Assembly: GCA_903821495.1 (NCBI GenBank)
Contig: CAIJLM010000484.1
Coordinates: forward strand, 1 to 32,158
Length of the DNA stretch: 32,158 nucleotides
Origin: an uncultured Chthonomonas sp.
GTDB taxonomy: Bacteria; Armatimonadota; Chthonomonadetes; Chthonomonadales; Chthonomonadaceae
Direction: 5' to 3'
Shown here: one piece after another, positions 25,832-32,158 of the stretch
Numbering within the stretch: position 1 is the first letter of the stretch
Layout: each line of letters opens with the position of its first letter
The notes under the pieces: model-generated
The model's database searches: none
What the model saw: the letters and a program-made list of their open reading frames with translations, nothing else
What the model was told of the DNA's origin: nothing
Made by a program: the position numbers and the translations under genes

Positions 25832-26335
25832 ATGAAAAATGAAAAACCGCCCAAAAGCGCGTCCGCAGAGAAGCAAGAGACCAAGCGGCAGGTCGCCTAC
25901 AACCGTCGCGCCCGCTTCGAGTATGAGATAATGGAGACGTATGAGGCGGGGCTAGAGCTGGCTGGCACGGAGGTCAAGTCCATTCGCGAGGGGCGTTTGA
26001 ACCTTCAAGACGCTTTCTGCCGTATAGAGCATAACGAAGCGTTTGTTCACAATATGCACATCAACCCCTACGAGCAGGGAAACATCTTCAACGTGGAGCC
26101 GCGCCGCAAGCGCAGGCTTCTGCTACACCGCTGGCAGATACTCGAACTCCAGGCGAAATCCGAGCAGAAGGGGCTTACCATAGTGCCGCTCTCCATCTAC
26201 TTTCTACGGGGCTTCGCCAAGATGGAGATAGCCCTCGCGAAAGGCAAGAAACTCTACGATAAGCGCGATTCCATTGCGGAACGCGACCAACAGCGAGAAC
26301 AACAACGCCAATTTGTACGGGGCGGCGAGCGCTAA
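25832..26335 (+). CDS. smpB: SsrA-binding protein SmpB
   Basis: SmpB binds tmRNA and brings it to stalled ribosomes for trans-translation. The 167-residue protein shows the family core: YNRRARFEYEIMETYEAGLELAGTEVKSIREG, LQDAF, FVHNMHINPYEQGNI, RKRRLLLHRWQI, GLTIVPLSIYF, KMEIALAKGKKLYDKRDSIAERD. The basic C-terminal tail (QQREQQRQFVRGGER) fits the part that enters the decoding centre. The conserved HN of NMHI is present. The ssrA RNA gene is not seen in the window. The ATP-grasp gene starts five bases after the stop. Confidence 0.97.
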   Translation: MKNEKPPKSASAEKQETKRQVAYNRRARFEYEIMETYEAGLELAGTEVKSIREGRLNLQDAFCRIEHNEAFVHNMHINPYEQGNIFNVEPRRKRRLLLHRWQILELQAKSEQKGLTIVPLSIYFLRGFAKMEIALAKGKKLYDKRDSIAERDQQREQQRQFVRGGER

Positions 26336-26340
26336 CGAAT

Positions 26341-27201
26341 ATGAACACCGTCGCTTTTCTCTCTATGGACGACCTAGCGGGGTACGTAAGCGATGATGAG
26401 TTGGCTTACGCCCCGCTACGGGAACTGGGCTGGAGTGTGGAAGCCATCTCATGGCGCGACACAACGGCGCAGTGGGAGCGGTACGCCGCCGTCATTGTTC
26501 GCACCACTTGGGACTATCAGAAAAACCTACCCGCCTTTCTTGAGGTTCTGGAAGCGATAGGGCGCAAAACCCGACTCGCGAACTCTCTTGAGATTATGCG
26601 CTGGAACGCGGACAAGGTATATCTGCGCGAAATGGAGGGGCGCGGCGCGAAAATCGTTCCGACCCTCTGGGGCGAAAATATCACAAGCGAACAGCAGATA
26701 GCGGAGTGGTTTGACGCGCTGAATACGAGTGAAATCGTCCTCAAGCCTACCGTCAGCGCGGGGGCGGAGGACACTTTCTGGCTCTCTCGCAGTAGTCCGC
26801 AACTCTCCGAAATGCCTGATGTCTTCGCGAACCGCTCTTTTATGGTTCAGCCGTTTATGCGTAGCGTTATTGAAGAGGGCGAATACTCGCTCTTCTACTT
26901 TCACGGCGCATATAGTCACGCTATCCTGAAAATGCCGAAGCCAGACGACTTTCGCGTACAGGAGGAGCATGGGGGCGACATCCAACCCTTCGAGGCGACG
27001 GCGGAACTACTCCGCGCGGGTGAAACCATTTTGCGCTTTCTGAACGAGGTTCCGCTCTTTGCGCGGGTAGATTTTGTGCGAGATGAGTGCAGCCAGTTCT
27101 GTTTGATGGAGTTGGAGTTGATAGAGCCATCGCTCTACCTTCGTATGGATGCAGACGCGCCGCGCCGATTTGCAGAGGCGATAGACGCTTTTCTGTTGTA
27201 A
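26341..27201 (+). CDS. ATP-grasp family ligase (RimK/glutathione-synthetase-like, DcsG-like)
   Basis: This 286-residue protein resembles ATP-grasp proteins often annotated as RimK-domain, glutathione-synthetase-like or cycloserine-biosynthesis (DcsG) proteins. Features are FLSMDDLAGYVSDDELAYAPL, SWRD, VIVRTTWDYQKNLPAFL, NSLEIMRWNADKVYLREME (the lead-in to ATP binding), EIVLKPTVSAGAEDTFWL, MVQPFM..VIEEGEYSLFYF, and near the end FARVDFV plus MELELIEPSLYLR with the metal-binding acidic residues. Such enzymes form amide-type bonds through an acyl-phosphate. The substrates are unknown here. It lies between smpB and a hydrolase gene. No cycloserine pathway partners are present, so a DcsG role should not be assumed. 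Confidence 0.8.
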   Translation: MNTVAFLSMDDLAGYVSDDELAYAPLRELGWSVEAISWRDTTAQWERYAAVIVRTTWDYQKNLPAFLEVLEAIGRKTRLANSLEIMRWNADKVYLREMEGRGAKIVPTLWGENITSEQQIAEWFDALNTSEIVLKPTVSAGAEDTFWLSRSSPQLSEMPDVFANRSFMVQPFMRSVIEEGEYSLFYFHGAYSHAILKMPKPDDFRVQEEHGGDIQPFEATAELLRAGETILRFLNEVPLFARVDFVRDECSQFCLMELELIEPSLYLRMDADAPRRFAEAIDAFLL

Positions 27202-27223
27202 CTTACCGCTAGGCAGGAGAATT

Positions 27224-28375
27224 ATGACCCCTTCAGAACCAAACCTCATCGGCGCGTATGGCGCATGGGCTTCAGAGATTGTCGGGCGCAAAGCGGGCGC
27301 GTTCTCGTTGCGCTCTGGACGCTTTACAGATACCGATACGTGGCGAGCGCAGGCAAGGGCGCGGGTTTGGGAGCGCCTCGCAGCGCCTGAACTCCCTACA
27401 ACCCCTGAAGTCTCGGTAGACTGGACAGGAGCCTACGACGGGTTAACCGTAGAGCGGCTTTCGTGGCAATCGCCTTACGGTCCCCGCACTGAGGCGGTCT
27501 TTTTGAAACCAGAGGGCGTTATGGAACCCCTCCCTGCGATTCTCGCGCTACACGACCATGGGGGACTGAAATACTTTGGCTGGCGCAAAATAGCGCGTAT
27601 CGAGTCCGACCTCCACCCCATTTTACAAGAACACCAAGAGAGCGGATATGGGGGCTTTGCCTGGGCGAATGAGATTGCCAAGCGAGGATACGCCGTACTG
27701 GTTCCCGATACTTTCACCTTCGGGAGTCGGCGCGTGAAAGTGTCTGATGTTCCGTCCAGGATTGTCGGGCGCGGAGTAGACCCTAGCCCCGAAGAGCCTT
27801 CGGAAGAGATTGTCGCGTACAACAGATGGGCGGGCGAACACGAGCATATTATGGCAAAGTCGCTCTTCTCCGCAGGAACTACCTGGCCCAGCCTCTTTCT
27901 GCGTGACGACCAGATAGCGCTGAGTATCCTGAGCGAGCGCCCCGATGTCATTTCCGAGCGTATCGGGTGCGGAGGGCTTTCGGGAGGAGGACTGCGGACG
28001 GTCTTTCTGGCAGGAATGGACGATAGGATTCAATGCTGTTTTTGCGCGGGCTTTATGACGACGTGGCGCGACTTCGCGCTCTATAAGAACTTCACGCATA
28101 CGTGGATGACCTACGTTCCCCTTCTACCCCACGACCTCGATTTTCCCGAAATACTTGGGCTTCGCGCTCCAAAACCGACTCTCGTTCTACACTGTACTTC
28201 CGACCCGCTCTTCACCAACTCGGAGGTAGAGGTCAGTCGGCAGATTCTCGCAGAGGTCTACGAACGCGCAGGCGCGCCAGAGGCGTTTCGCCTGACCTAT
28301 TATGAGGGCGGTCATAAACTAGACGCTCCCATGCAAGCGGAGGCGTTTGATTGGTTAGATGCGGGGCTGAAATAG
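27224..28375 (+). CDS. alpha/beta hydrolase (dienelactone hydrolase/acetyl esterase-like)
   Basis: This 383-residue serine hydrolase has no signal peptide. The core contains PAILALHDHGGLKYFG (oxyanion region), AKRGYAVLVPDTFTFGSRR, nucleophile Ser in GCGGLSGGGLR, KPTLVLHCTSDPLFT with the Asp, and YYEGGHKLD with the His. The N-terminal 100 residues are helical and then form the lid-like entry strand (VDWTGAYDGLTVERLSWQSPYGPRTEAVFLKP), as in the large-peptidase or acetyl-xylan-esterase-like subgroup. AGGAGA precedes the ATG. It lies with amidohydrolase and lactonase-like genes, suggesting a shared catabolic route for a sugar- or aromatic-derived compound, which I cannot name. Confidence 0.82.
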   Translation: MTPSEPNLIGAYGAWASEIVGRKAGAFSLRSGRFTDTDTWRAQARARVWERLAAPELPTTPEVSVDWTGAYDGLTVERLSWQSPYGPRTEAVFLKPEGVMEPLPAILALHDHGGLKYFGWRKIARIESDLHPILQEHQESGYGGFAWANEIAKRGYAVLVPDTFTFGSRRVKVSDVPSRIVGRGVDPSPEEPSEEIVAYNRWAGEHEHIMAKSLFSAGTTWPSLFLRDDQIALSILSERPDVISERIGCGGLSGGGLRTVFLAGMDDRIQCCFCAGFMTTWRDFALYKNFTHTWMTYVPLLPHDLDFPEILGLRAPKPTLVLHCTSDPLFTNSEVEVSRQILAEVYERAGAPEAFRLTYYEGGHKLDAPMQAEAFDWLDAGLK

Positions 28376-28426
28376 CGATTCCCCTAAAGAGTGAGGGGTT
28401 GCAGAAATTACTGAAAGGAGGGCTGA

Positions 28427-29398
28427 ATGAAGAGAATAGACGCGCACCTGCACGTAGCGGCGGACACTCCCGAATCGCTGGCGCTTATGGAGCGATACGA
28501 CCTCAAATATATGAATATCTGCGTGGCGCAAGACGCGCACGGGGCATGGAGAGAGCAGGCGGATACCTACGCGCCTATCTCAAAATCCCAGCCCAATCGT
28601 TTTGCTTGGTGTACGACCTTTGATTTGCCCCGCTTCGACGACCCGAAATATGTCGAGAAAGCCATTCAAGGTTTGGAGCGAGACTTTGCCGATGGCGCGG
28701 TGGCTTGCAAAATTTGGAAAAACTTAGGGATGGAGGTTCGCCATCCAAACGGCGACCATGTTCTCCCGAACGACCCGCTCATCCAGCCGATTATCGAATA
28801 CGTCGCCTCCCAAAACAAGACCCTCCTTATGCACATTGCGGAGCCGTTGGAGTGCTGGCTTCCTCTTAAAGAGGGTAGCCCCCACTCTGGGTACTATAGT
28901 CAGTACCCAGAGTGGCATATGTACGGGCGAACGGATATGCCCTCCCATCACGATTTGATGGCGGCGCGTGATGCAGTCGTGGCGCAACACCCCGCTCTGC
29001 GTGTGATTGGGGCGCACTTGGGTAGTCTGGAGTACGACGTAGACGAGGTAGCGAAACGCCTAGACCAGTACCCGAACTTCGCGGTAGACACCTCGGCGCG
29101 GCTCACCGACTTAGCTCTGCAAGACACTGAAAAGGCGCGTCGCTTCTGCATCAAATATCAGGAGCGCATCTTGTGGGGAACCGACCTTGTGGCGGGCGCA
29201 GTCTCCAAAATGACTTTTGAAAGGCAGACTCGTTACCTAAACTACGCGGAAGAGACCTATCGAGAGTATACCGAGTTTTTCGAGAGCGATGGCGACGTAA
29301 AAGTAGGGCGACATACTGTGAGAGGCTTGGGGTTGCCAGACTCCGTTTTAGAAAAAATCTACCGAACCAACGCCGAACGCTGGTATCCGGGACTGTAG
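28427..29398 (+). CDS. amidohydrolase family metal-dependent hydrolase (amidohydrolase 2)
   Basis: This 323-residue TIM-barrel hydrolase opens with IDAHLHV, the first metal-binding pair. Later ligands are probably the His in LLMHIAEP, the His in VIGAHLGSLEYD and the Asp in ILWGTDLV. The last is the C-terminal Asp typical of the decarboxylase/lactonase-type amidohydrolase 2 group. Relatives include L-fucono- and L-rhamnono-lactonases and 2-pyrone-4,6-dicarboxylate lactonase. The SMP-30-like gene starting ten bases downstream makes a sugar-lactone role attractive but unproven. AAAGGAGGG lies before the ATG. Confidence 0.85.
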   Translation: MKRIDAHLHVAADTPESLALMERYDLKYMNICVAQDAHGAWREQADTYAPISKSQPNRFAWCTTFDLPRFDDPKYVEKAIQGLERDFADGAVACKIWKNLGMEVRHPNGDHVLPNDPLIQPIIEYVASQNKTLLMHIAEPLECWLPLKEGSPHSGYYSQYPEWHMYGRTDMPSHHDLMAARDAVVAQHPALRVIGAHLGSLEYDVDEVAKRLDQYPNFAVDTSARLTDLALQDTEKARRFCIKYQERILWGTDLVAGAVSKMTFERQTRYLNYAEETYREYTEFFESDGDVKVGRHTVRGLGLPDSVLEKIYRTNAERWYPGL

Positions 29399-29408
29399 AG
29401 GGAGAGAT

Positions 29409-30344
29409 ATGGAAACAATAACTCCGCGCTTGATGGCGGAAGGGCTACGCTTCCCAGAGGCTCCTGTAGCGCTGTCGGATGGTAGCGTTCTACTGGTGGA
29501 GATAGCCGCAGGGCGAATCACTCGTGTCTCCCCAGAGGGTGAGAGGTCGGTAGTGGGTACGCCGGGCGGAGGTCCAAACGGGCTTGCCTTCGGTCCGGAT
29601 GGGGCTTTATACTGTTGCAATAACGGCGGCTTCCACTGGATTGAAGAGGAGGGTCGCCTCCGAACTGCGGGAACCGCCCCCGATTACGAGACAGGGCGGA
29701 TTGAGCGGGTTGACCTCGCTACCGGGGAGACGACACGCCTGTATGACCGTTGCGGTCATCACGCGCTTCGCGGGCCCAACGACCTGGTATTCGACCAGCA
29801 TGGCGGCTTCTGGTTTACCGATTTAGGCAAGGTCAGACCTCGTGAACGTGACCACGGCGGCGTATACTATGCGAAAAGCGACGGCAGTTACATCGTTGAG
29901 GCGGCTTTTCCTGTGGTAGGGGGCGCAAACGGCATCGGCTTGTCGCCAGATGAAAAAACTCTCTATGTGGCGGAAACGGAGACTGGGCGGCTCTGGGCGT
30001 TTGCGGTGTTGGAACCCGGCATACTGGGCAAAGAGCCTTGGCCTAGCCCGCACGGCGGCAAACTGCTCTGCCAATTTCCCGGTTATCGCCGCTTGGATAG
30101 CCTTGCCGTCACAGCGGCGGGTAATATATGCGTCGCCACTCTGGTATCGGGCGAGGTGACCACAATCTCTCCTTCAGGACAGATAGCGGGCGTGACGCTG
30201 TTTGATGACAAACTACCCACCAACATCTGCTTCGGCGGGGCGGATTTACGCACTGCATACATCACGCTGTCTCATACGGGGCGGCTTGTGTCTATGCCTT
30301 GGGATGAGCCAGGGCTGGCGCTCAACTACTCATCCGCCCAATGA
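29409..30344 (+). CDS. SMP-30/gluconolactonase-like beta-propeller
   Basis: This 311-residue six-bladed propeller belongs to the SMP-30/gluconolaconase/LRE family, whose members hydrolyse sugar lactones with a bound divalent metal. Family traits are LRFPEAPVALSDGSVLLVEI (with the metal-ligand Glu near the start), GGPNGLAFGPDGALYCCNNGG, RGPNDLVFDQHGGFWFTDLG and GGANGIGLSPDEKTLYVAET. No signal peptide is seen. GGGAGAG precedes the ATG, ten bases after the amidohydrolase stop. It closes an apparent four-gene group starting at the ATP-grasp gene. The substrate could be a sugar lactone produced by a dehydrogenase not present in the window. Confidence 0.88.
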   Translation: METITPRLMAEGLRFPEAPVALSDGSVLLVEIAAGRITRVSPEGERSVVGTPGGGPNGLAFGPDGALYCCNNGGFHWIEEEGRLRTAGTAPDYETGRIERVDLATGETTRLYDRCGHHALRGPNDLVFDQHGGFWFTDLGKVRPRERDHGGVYYAKSDGSYIVEAAFPVVGGANGIGLSPDEKTLYVAETETGRLWAFAVLEPGILGKEPWPSPHGGKLLCQFPGYRRLDSLAVTAAGNICVATLVSGEVTTISPSGQIAGVTLFDDKLPTNICFGGADLRTAYITLSHTGRLVSMPWDEPGLALNYSSAQ

Positions 30345-30442
30345 CAAGGCAGAAGCGAGCGCGGCGACGGTATACTCAAATCACATCGTCTATAAGCTGG
30401 GGGCTTGTGCAAGGTAAGGAAAGCGCATTTTGATTGTAGAGC

Positions 30443-30652
30443 CTAATTCGAGTTTTCAGCGAGCAAATTCAGGAGAACATCCGCCACAGAGTAGGCGGAA
30501 TAGGGAGACCAGACAGAGTGAGGAGTAGGTTCAAGCGGCGAGGCTATCGCACTTGCCTCGCTCCTGATGTCGGCGGTCAGTAGTTCCAGCAGGCGAAGCT
30601 TCTCCTCATAAGGCAGAGCCTGAACAGAGGGAAGAAGGTTAGTAAGAGACAT
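30443..30652 (-). CDS. orphan antitoxin-like small protein
   Basis: The 69-residue protein opens SLTNLLPSVQALPYEEKLRLLELLTADIR, a helix-rich start seen in many small addiction-module-type proteins of cyanobacteria and related genomes. The HSVWSPYSAYSVADVLLNLLA tail (WSPYxAY) also recurs in them. GGAGGT lies ten bases upstream of the ATG, and a strong promoter is present. No toxin gene is adjacent on either side: the next gene downstream is SMP-30, convergent, and upstream is the histidine kinase, divergent. It may therefore be a solitary antitoxin or a regulator. The family link is recalled from pattern similarity and is not certain. Confidence 0.7.
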   Translation of the reverse strand: MSLTNLLPSVQALPYEEKLRLLELLTADIRSEASAIASPLEPTPHSVWSPYSAYSVADVLLNLLAENSN

Positions 30653-30700
30653 AAGCGCAGAACCTCCGCGTAGAGAGTCGCAAGCGGGTAAACTACCTCT

Positions 30701-30730
30701 ATTATACGCCTAATTGTACGAATTGGTCAA
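30701..30730 (-). promoter_or_regulatory. sigma-70-type promoter for the minus-strand small protein
   Basis: Read on the minus strand, TTGACC (30730-30725) and a perfect TATAAT (30706-30701) are separated by 18 bases. The expected transcript start is about 40 bases before the ATG at 30652. The site lies in the divergent gap with the histidine kinase gene. Confidence 0.75.
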
Positions 30731-30765
30731 CGAAACGATGTACGCGGAATTGAGGGCAACGGATT

Positions 30766-32154
30766 TTGACTACTGGATATCGAGACGAAGATTTAGAGAT
30801 ATTACGGCAACGCCTAGAGATGCGCGAACGTCAAATTGACGCGGTGCATCGTGTGAGCGCGGCGTTGTTCTCGAAAGGCGACCTCGATTCTATACTCCGC
30901 GAAACGTTGCACGTCGGCTTGGAGGTGATGGGCGCGCCTGTCGGCTCTATTCTGCTCTACGATAAAGACCGAAGGCGGCTCATTTTTCGCTATGTGGTGG
31001 GGAAATCTGCGCTGATAGGCTTGGAGATTGACCCGGAAGAGGACATCAATGGCAAGGCGGCGACTGCGTTTCGCACTGGTAAGTCCTTACTAACTATCAA
31101 TACGCGCACAGAGAGTTATAACGCCCGATTCGATAGAGCGATGGGGTTTCATACCGAGAGCATTATGACGATTCCGCTCAAGATTATGGGGGGCGAAACG
31201 ATTGGCGTGATGCAGGCGCTAAACAAGGCGGGGAGCGAGTTCAGCGAAGATGACCAGGAGTTGATGGAGATTGTCGGAAGCCTAGCCGCCACCTCTATTA
31301 TGAATTTCCGACTGGCGGAGGAGGCGAAGCTGGCGGCGGTGGCGCGAGCGATGGGCGATTTAGGACACGATATTAAGAACTCGCTGACTCCCGTTGAAAC
31401 CACTGTCTCTACAACCCTAGACGCTTTTGTTTTTCCTCTCTTCGAGGATATTGAGAACATAGACCTCAACGAAAGTGCGAGTGTTGAGGAGTGTCATGAG
31501 CGTGTTTTAAGTCTGATGGAGCCTCTGCGGGAGTGGATTCCTGAGATGCAACAGGCGATGGCGGACGGGTGCGGCGACATTCGGGAGATGGTTAGCGAAA
31601 TCGCCGACTACATTAAAGGGGCGCAAGCCACTAATATGCAGAGGCGCGACATCGGGCTGGTGATACAGGAGAAACTGCGCCGCCTCCGAGTGGTCGCTCA
31701 GAACCGCCGCGTAACGCTTCATATAGAGGGGCTGACAGAGGCTCCCTGCTTCCCCTTCGATTCGCGGCTTGTGGGGCGGGCTATCTCCAACCTTATTCAC
31801 AACGCGCTCAACGCGATAAAAGACGCGGTGATGAAAGGCGAGTTGGATTTTCGTAGAGAGGGCTACAATATCTGGCTCAAACTCTCCACCAATCAGGAGG
31901 GCGAGTTTCCGGTAGGAAACTACTGCCTGTTAGAGGTGCAGGACGACGGGCCTGGAATACCCGATGTCGTGCTAGAATCGCTCTTTACGCCGCATACTAT
32001 TAGCACAACCATCGGCGGAACGGGGATAGGCACGCGCTTCATTAAGAGCGTTGCGGATTCGCATGGCGGCGAGGTCGGCGTGGTGAGCGAACGGGGCAAG
32101 GGGGCGCGTTTCTGGCTCAAACTCCCCCTCGAACAGGAGATTACGATACGATAG
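30766..32154 (+). CDS. soluble GAF-domain sensor histidine kinase
   Basis: This 462-residue histidine kinase has no membrane segment. An N-terminal helix (EDLEILRQRLEMRERQIDAVHRVSAAL) leads into a GAF domain at about residues 30-175 (GAPVGSILLYDKDRRRLIFRYVVG, EEDINGKAATAFRTGKSLL, SIMTIPLKIMGGETIGVMQALN). The H-box is DLGHDIKNSLTP with His201. A long acidic helical stretch separates it from the ATPase domain: N-box NLIHNALNAIKD, G1 DDGPGIPD and G2 GGTGIGTRFIK. Translation starts at a TTG with GAGGG about ten bases upstream. The last bases of the window (AGGAGC) could be the ribosome binding site of a next gene, perhaps a response regulator, which is out of view. The signal is unknown. Confidence 0.9.
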   Translation: MTTGYRDEDLEILRQRLEMRERQIDAVHRVSAALFSKGDLDSILRETLHVGLEVMGAPVGSILLYDKDRRRLIFRYVVGKSALIGLEIDPEEDINGKAATAFRTGKSLLTINTRTESYNARFDRAMGFHTESIMTIPLKIMGGETIGVMQALNKAGSEFSEDDQELMEIVGSLAATSIMNFRLAEEAKLAAVARAMGDLGHDIKNSLTPVETTVSTTLDAFVFPLFEDIENIDLNESASVEECHERVLSLMEPLREWIPEMQQAMADGCGDIREMVSEIADYIKGAQATNMQRRDIGLVIQEKLRRLRVVAQNRRVTLHIEGLTEAPCFPFDSRLVGRAISNLIHNALNAIKDAVMKGELDFRREGYNIWLKLSTNQEGEFPVGNYCLLEVQDDGPGIPDVVLESLFTPHTISTTIGGTGIGTRFIKSVADSHGGEVGVVSERGKGARFWLKLPLEQEITIR

Positions 32155-32158
32155 GAGC

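Overview
The window looks like a chromosomal segment of a Gram-negative bacterium. It encodes three enzymes of KDO (lipid A-core sugar) synthesis, which implies an outer membrane, and also lipoproteins and a Tat-dependent protein. The DNA is moderately GC-rich and most genes have strong GGAG-type ribosome binding sites; TTG and GTG starts are common. DUF1501, GHL6-type glycosidase, SMP-30 and multihaem cytochrome genes together would fit Armatimonadota or a Planctomycetes-like lineage. That placement is an inference and no rRNA is present to test it. I found no tRNA, rRNA, CRISPR array or recognisable transposase.

Layout. 1-2416: a BRCT-domain remnant of a DNA ligase (LigA type), then a type II restriction-modification pair. 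2506-5211: kdsA, kdsD and kdsB. 5285-7117: a strongly promoted 69-residue gene of unknown function, followed by an overlapping ATPase/putative nuclease pair. 7165-8808: CTP synthase. 8943-20900: a sugar (probably fucoside) utilisation cluster with a GHL6-type glycosidase, L-fucose isomerase, an M42 peptidase, an ABC-transporter binding protein and two permeases. This cluster is interrupted twice by paralogous two-gene cassettes, each an AAA/SMC-type ATPase overlapping a TOPRIM-like protein. 20937-24311: a heptahaem cytochrome lipoprotein, a DUF1501 protein and a lipoprotein MsrA. 24345-25496: a secreted esterase. 25832-30344: smpB, then an ATP-grasp protein, an alpha/beta hydrolase, an amidohydrolase and an SMP-30 lactonase-like protein. 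30443-30652 (minus strand): an orphan antitoxin-like protein. 30766-32154: a soluble GAF-domain histidine kinase.

The most interesting pattern is that defence-type cassettes sit inside or between otherwise conventional housekeeping operons. They are the R-M pair before kdsA, the ATPase/nuclease pair between kdsB and pyrG, and two ATPase/TOPRIM pairs after fucI and between the two sugar permease genes. The two ATPase/TOPRIM cassettes share a hairpin-bearing repeat just upstream. Their ATPases have near-identical ends and strongly diverged centres. By domain composition and gene order they resemble PARIS (AriA-AriB) or split OLD systems. That is a family-level inference from motifs, not a demonstrated function.
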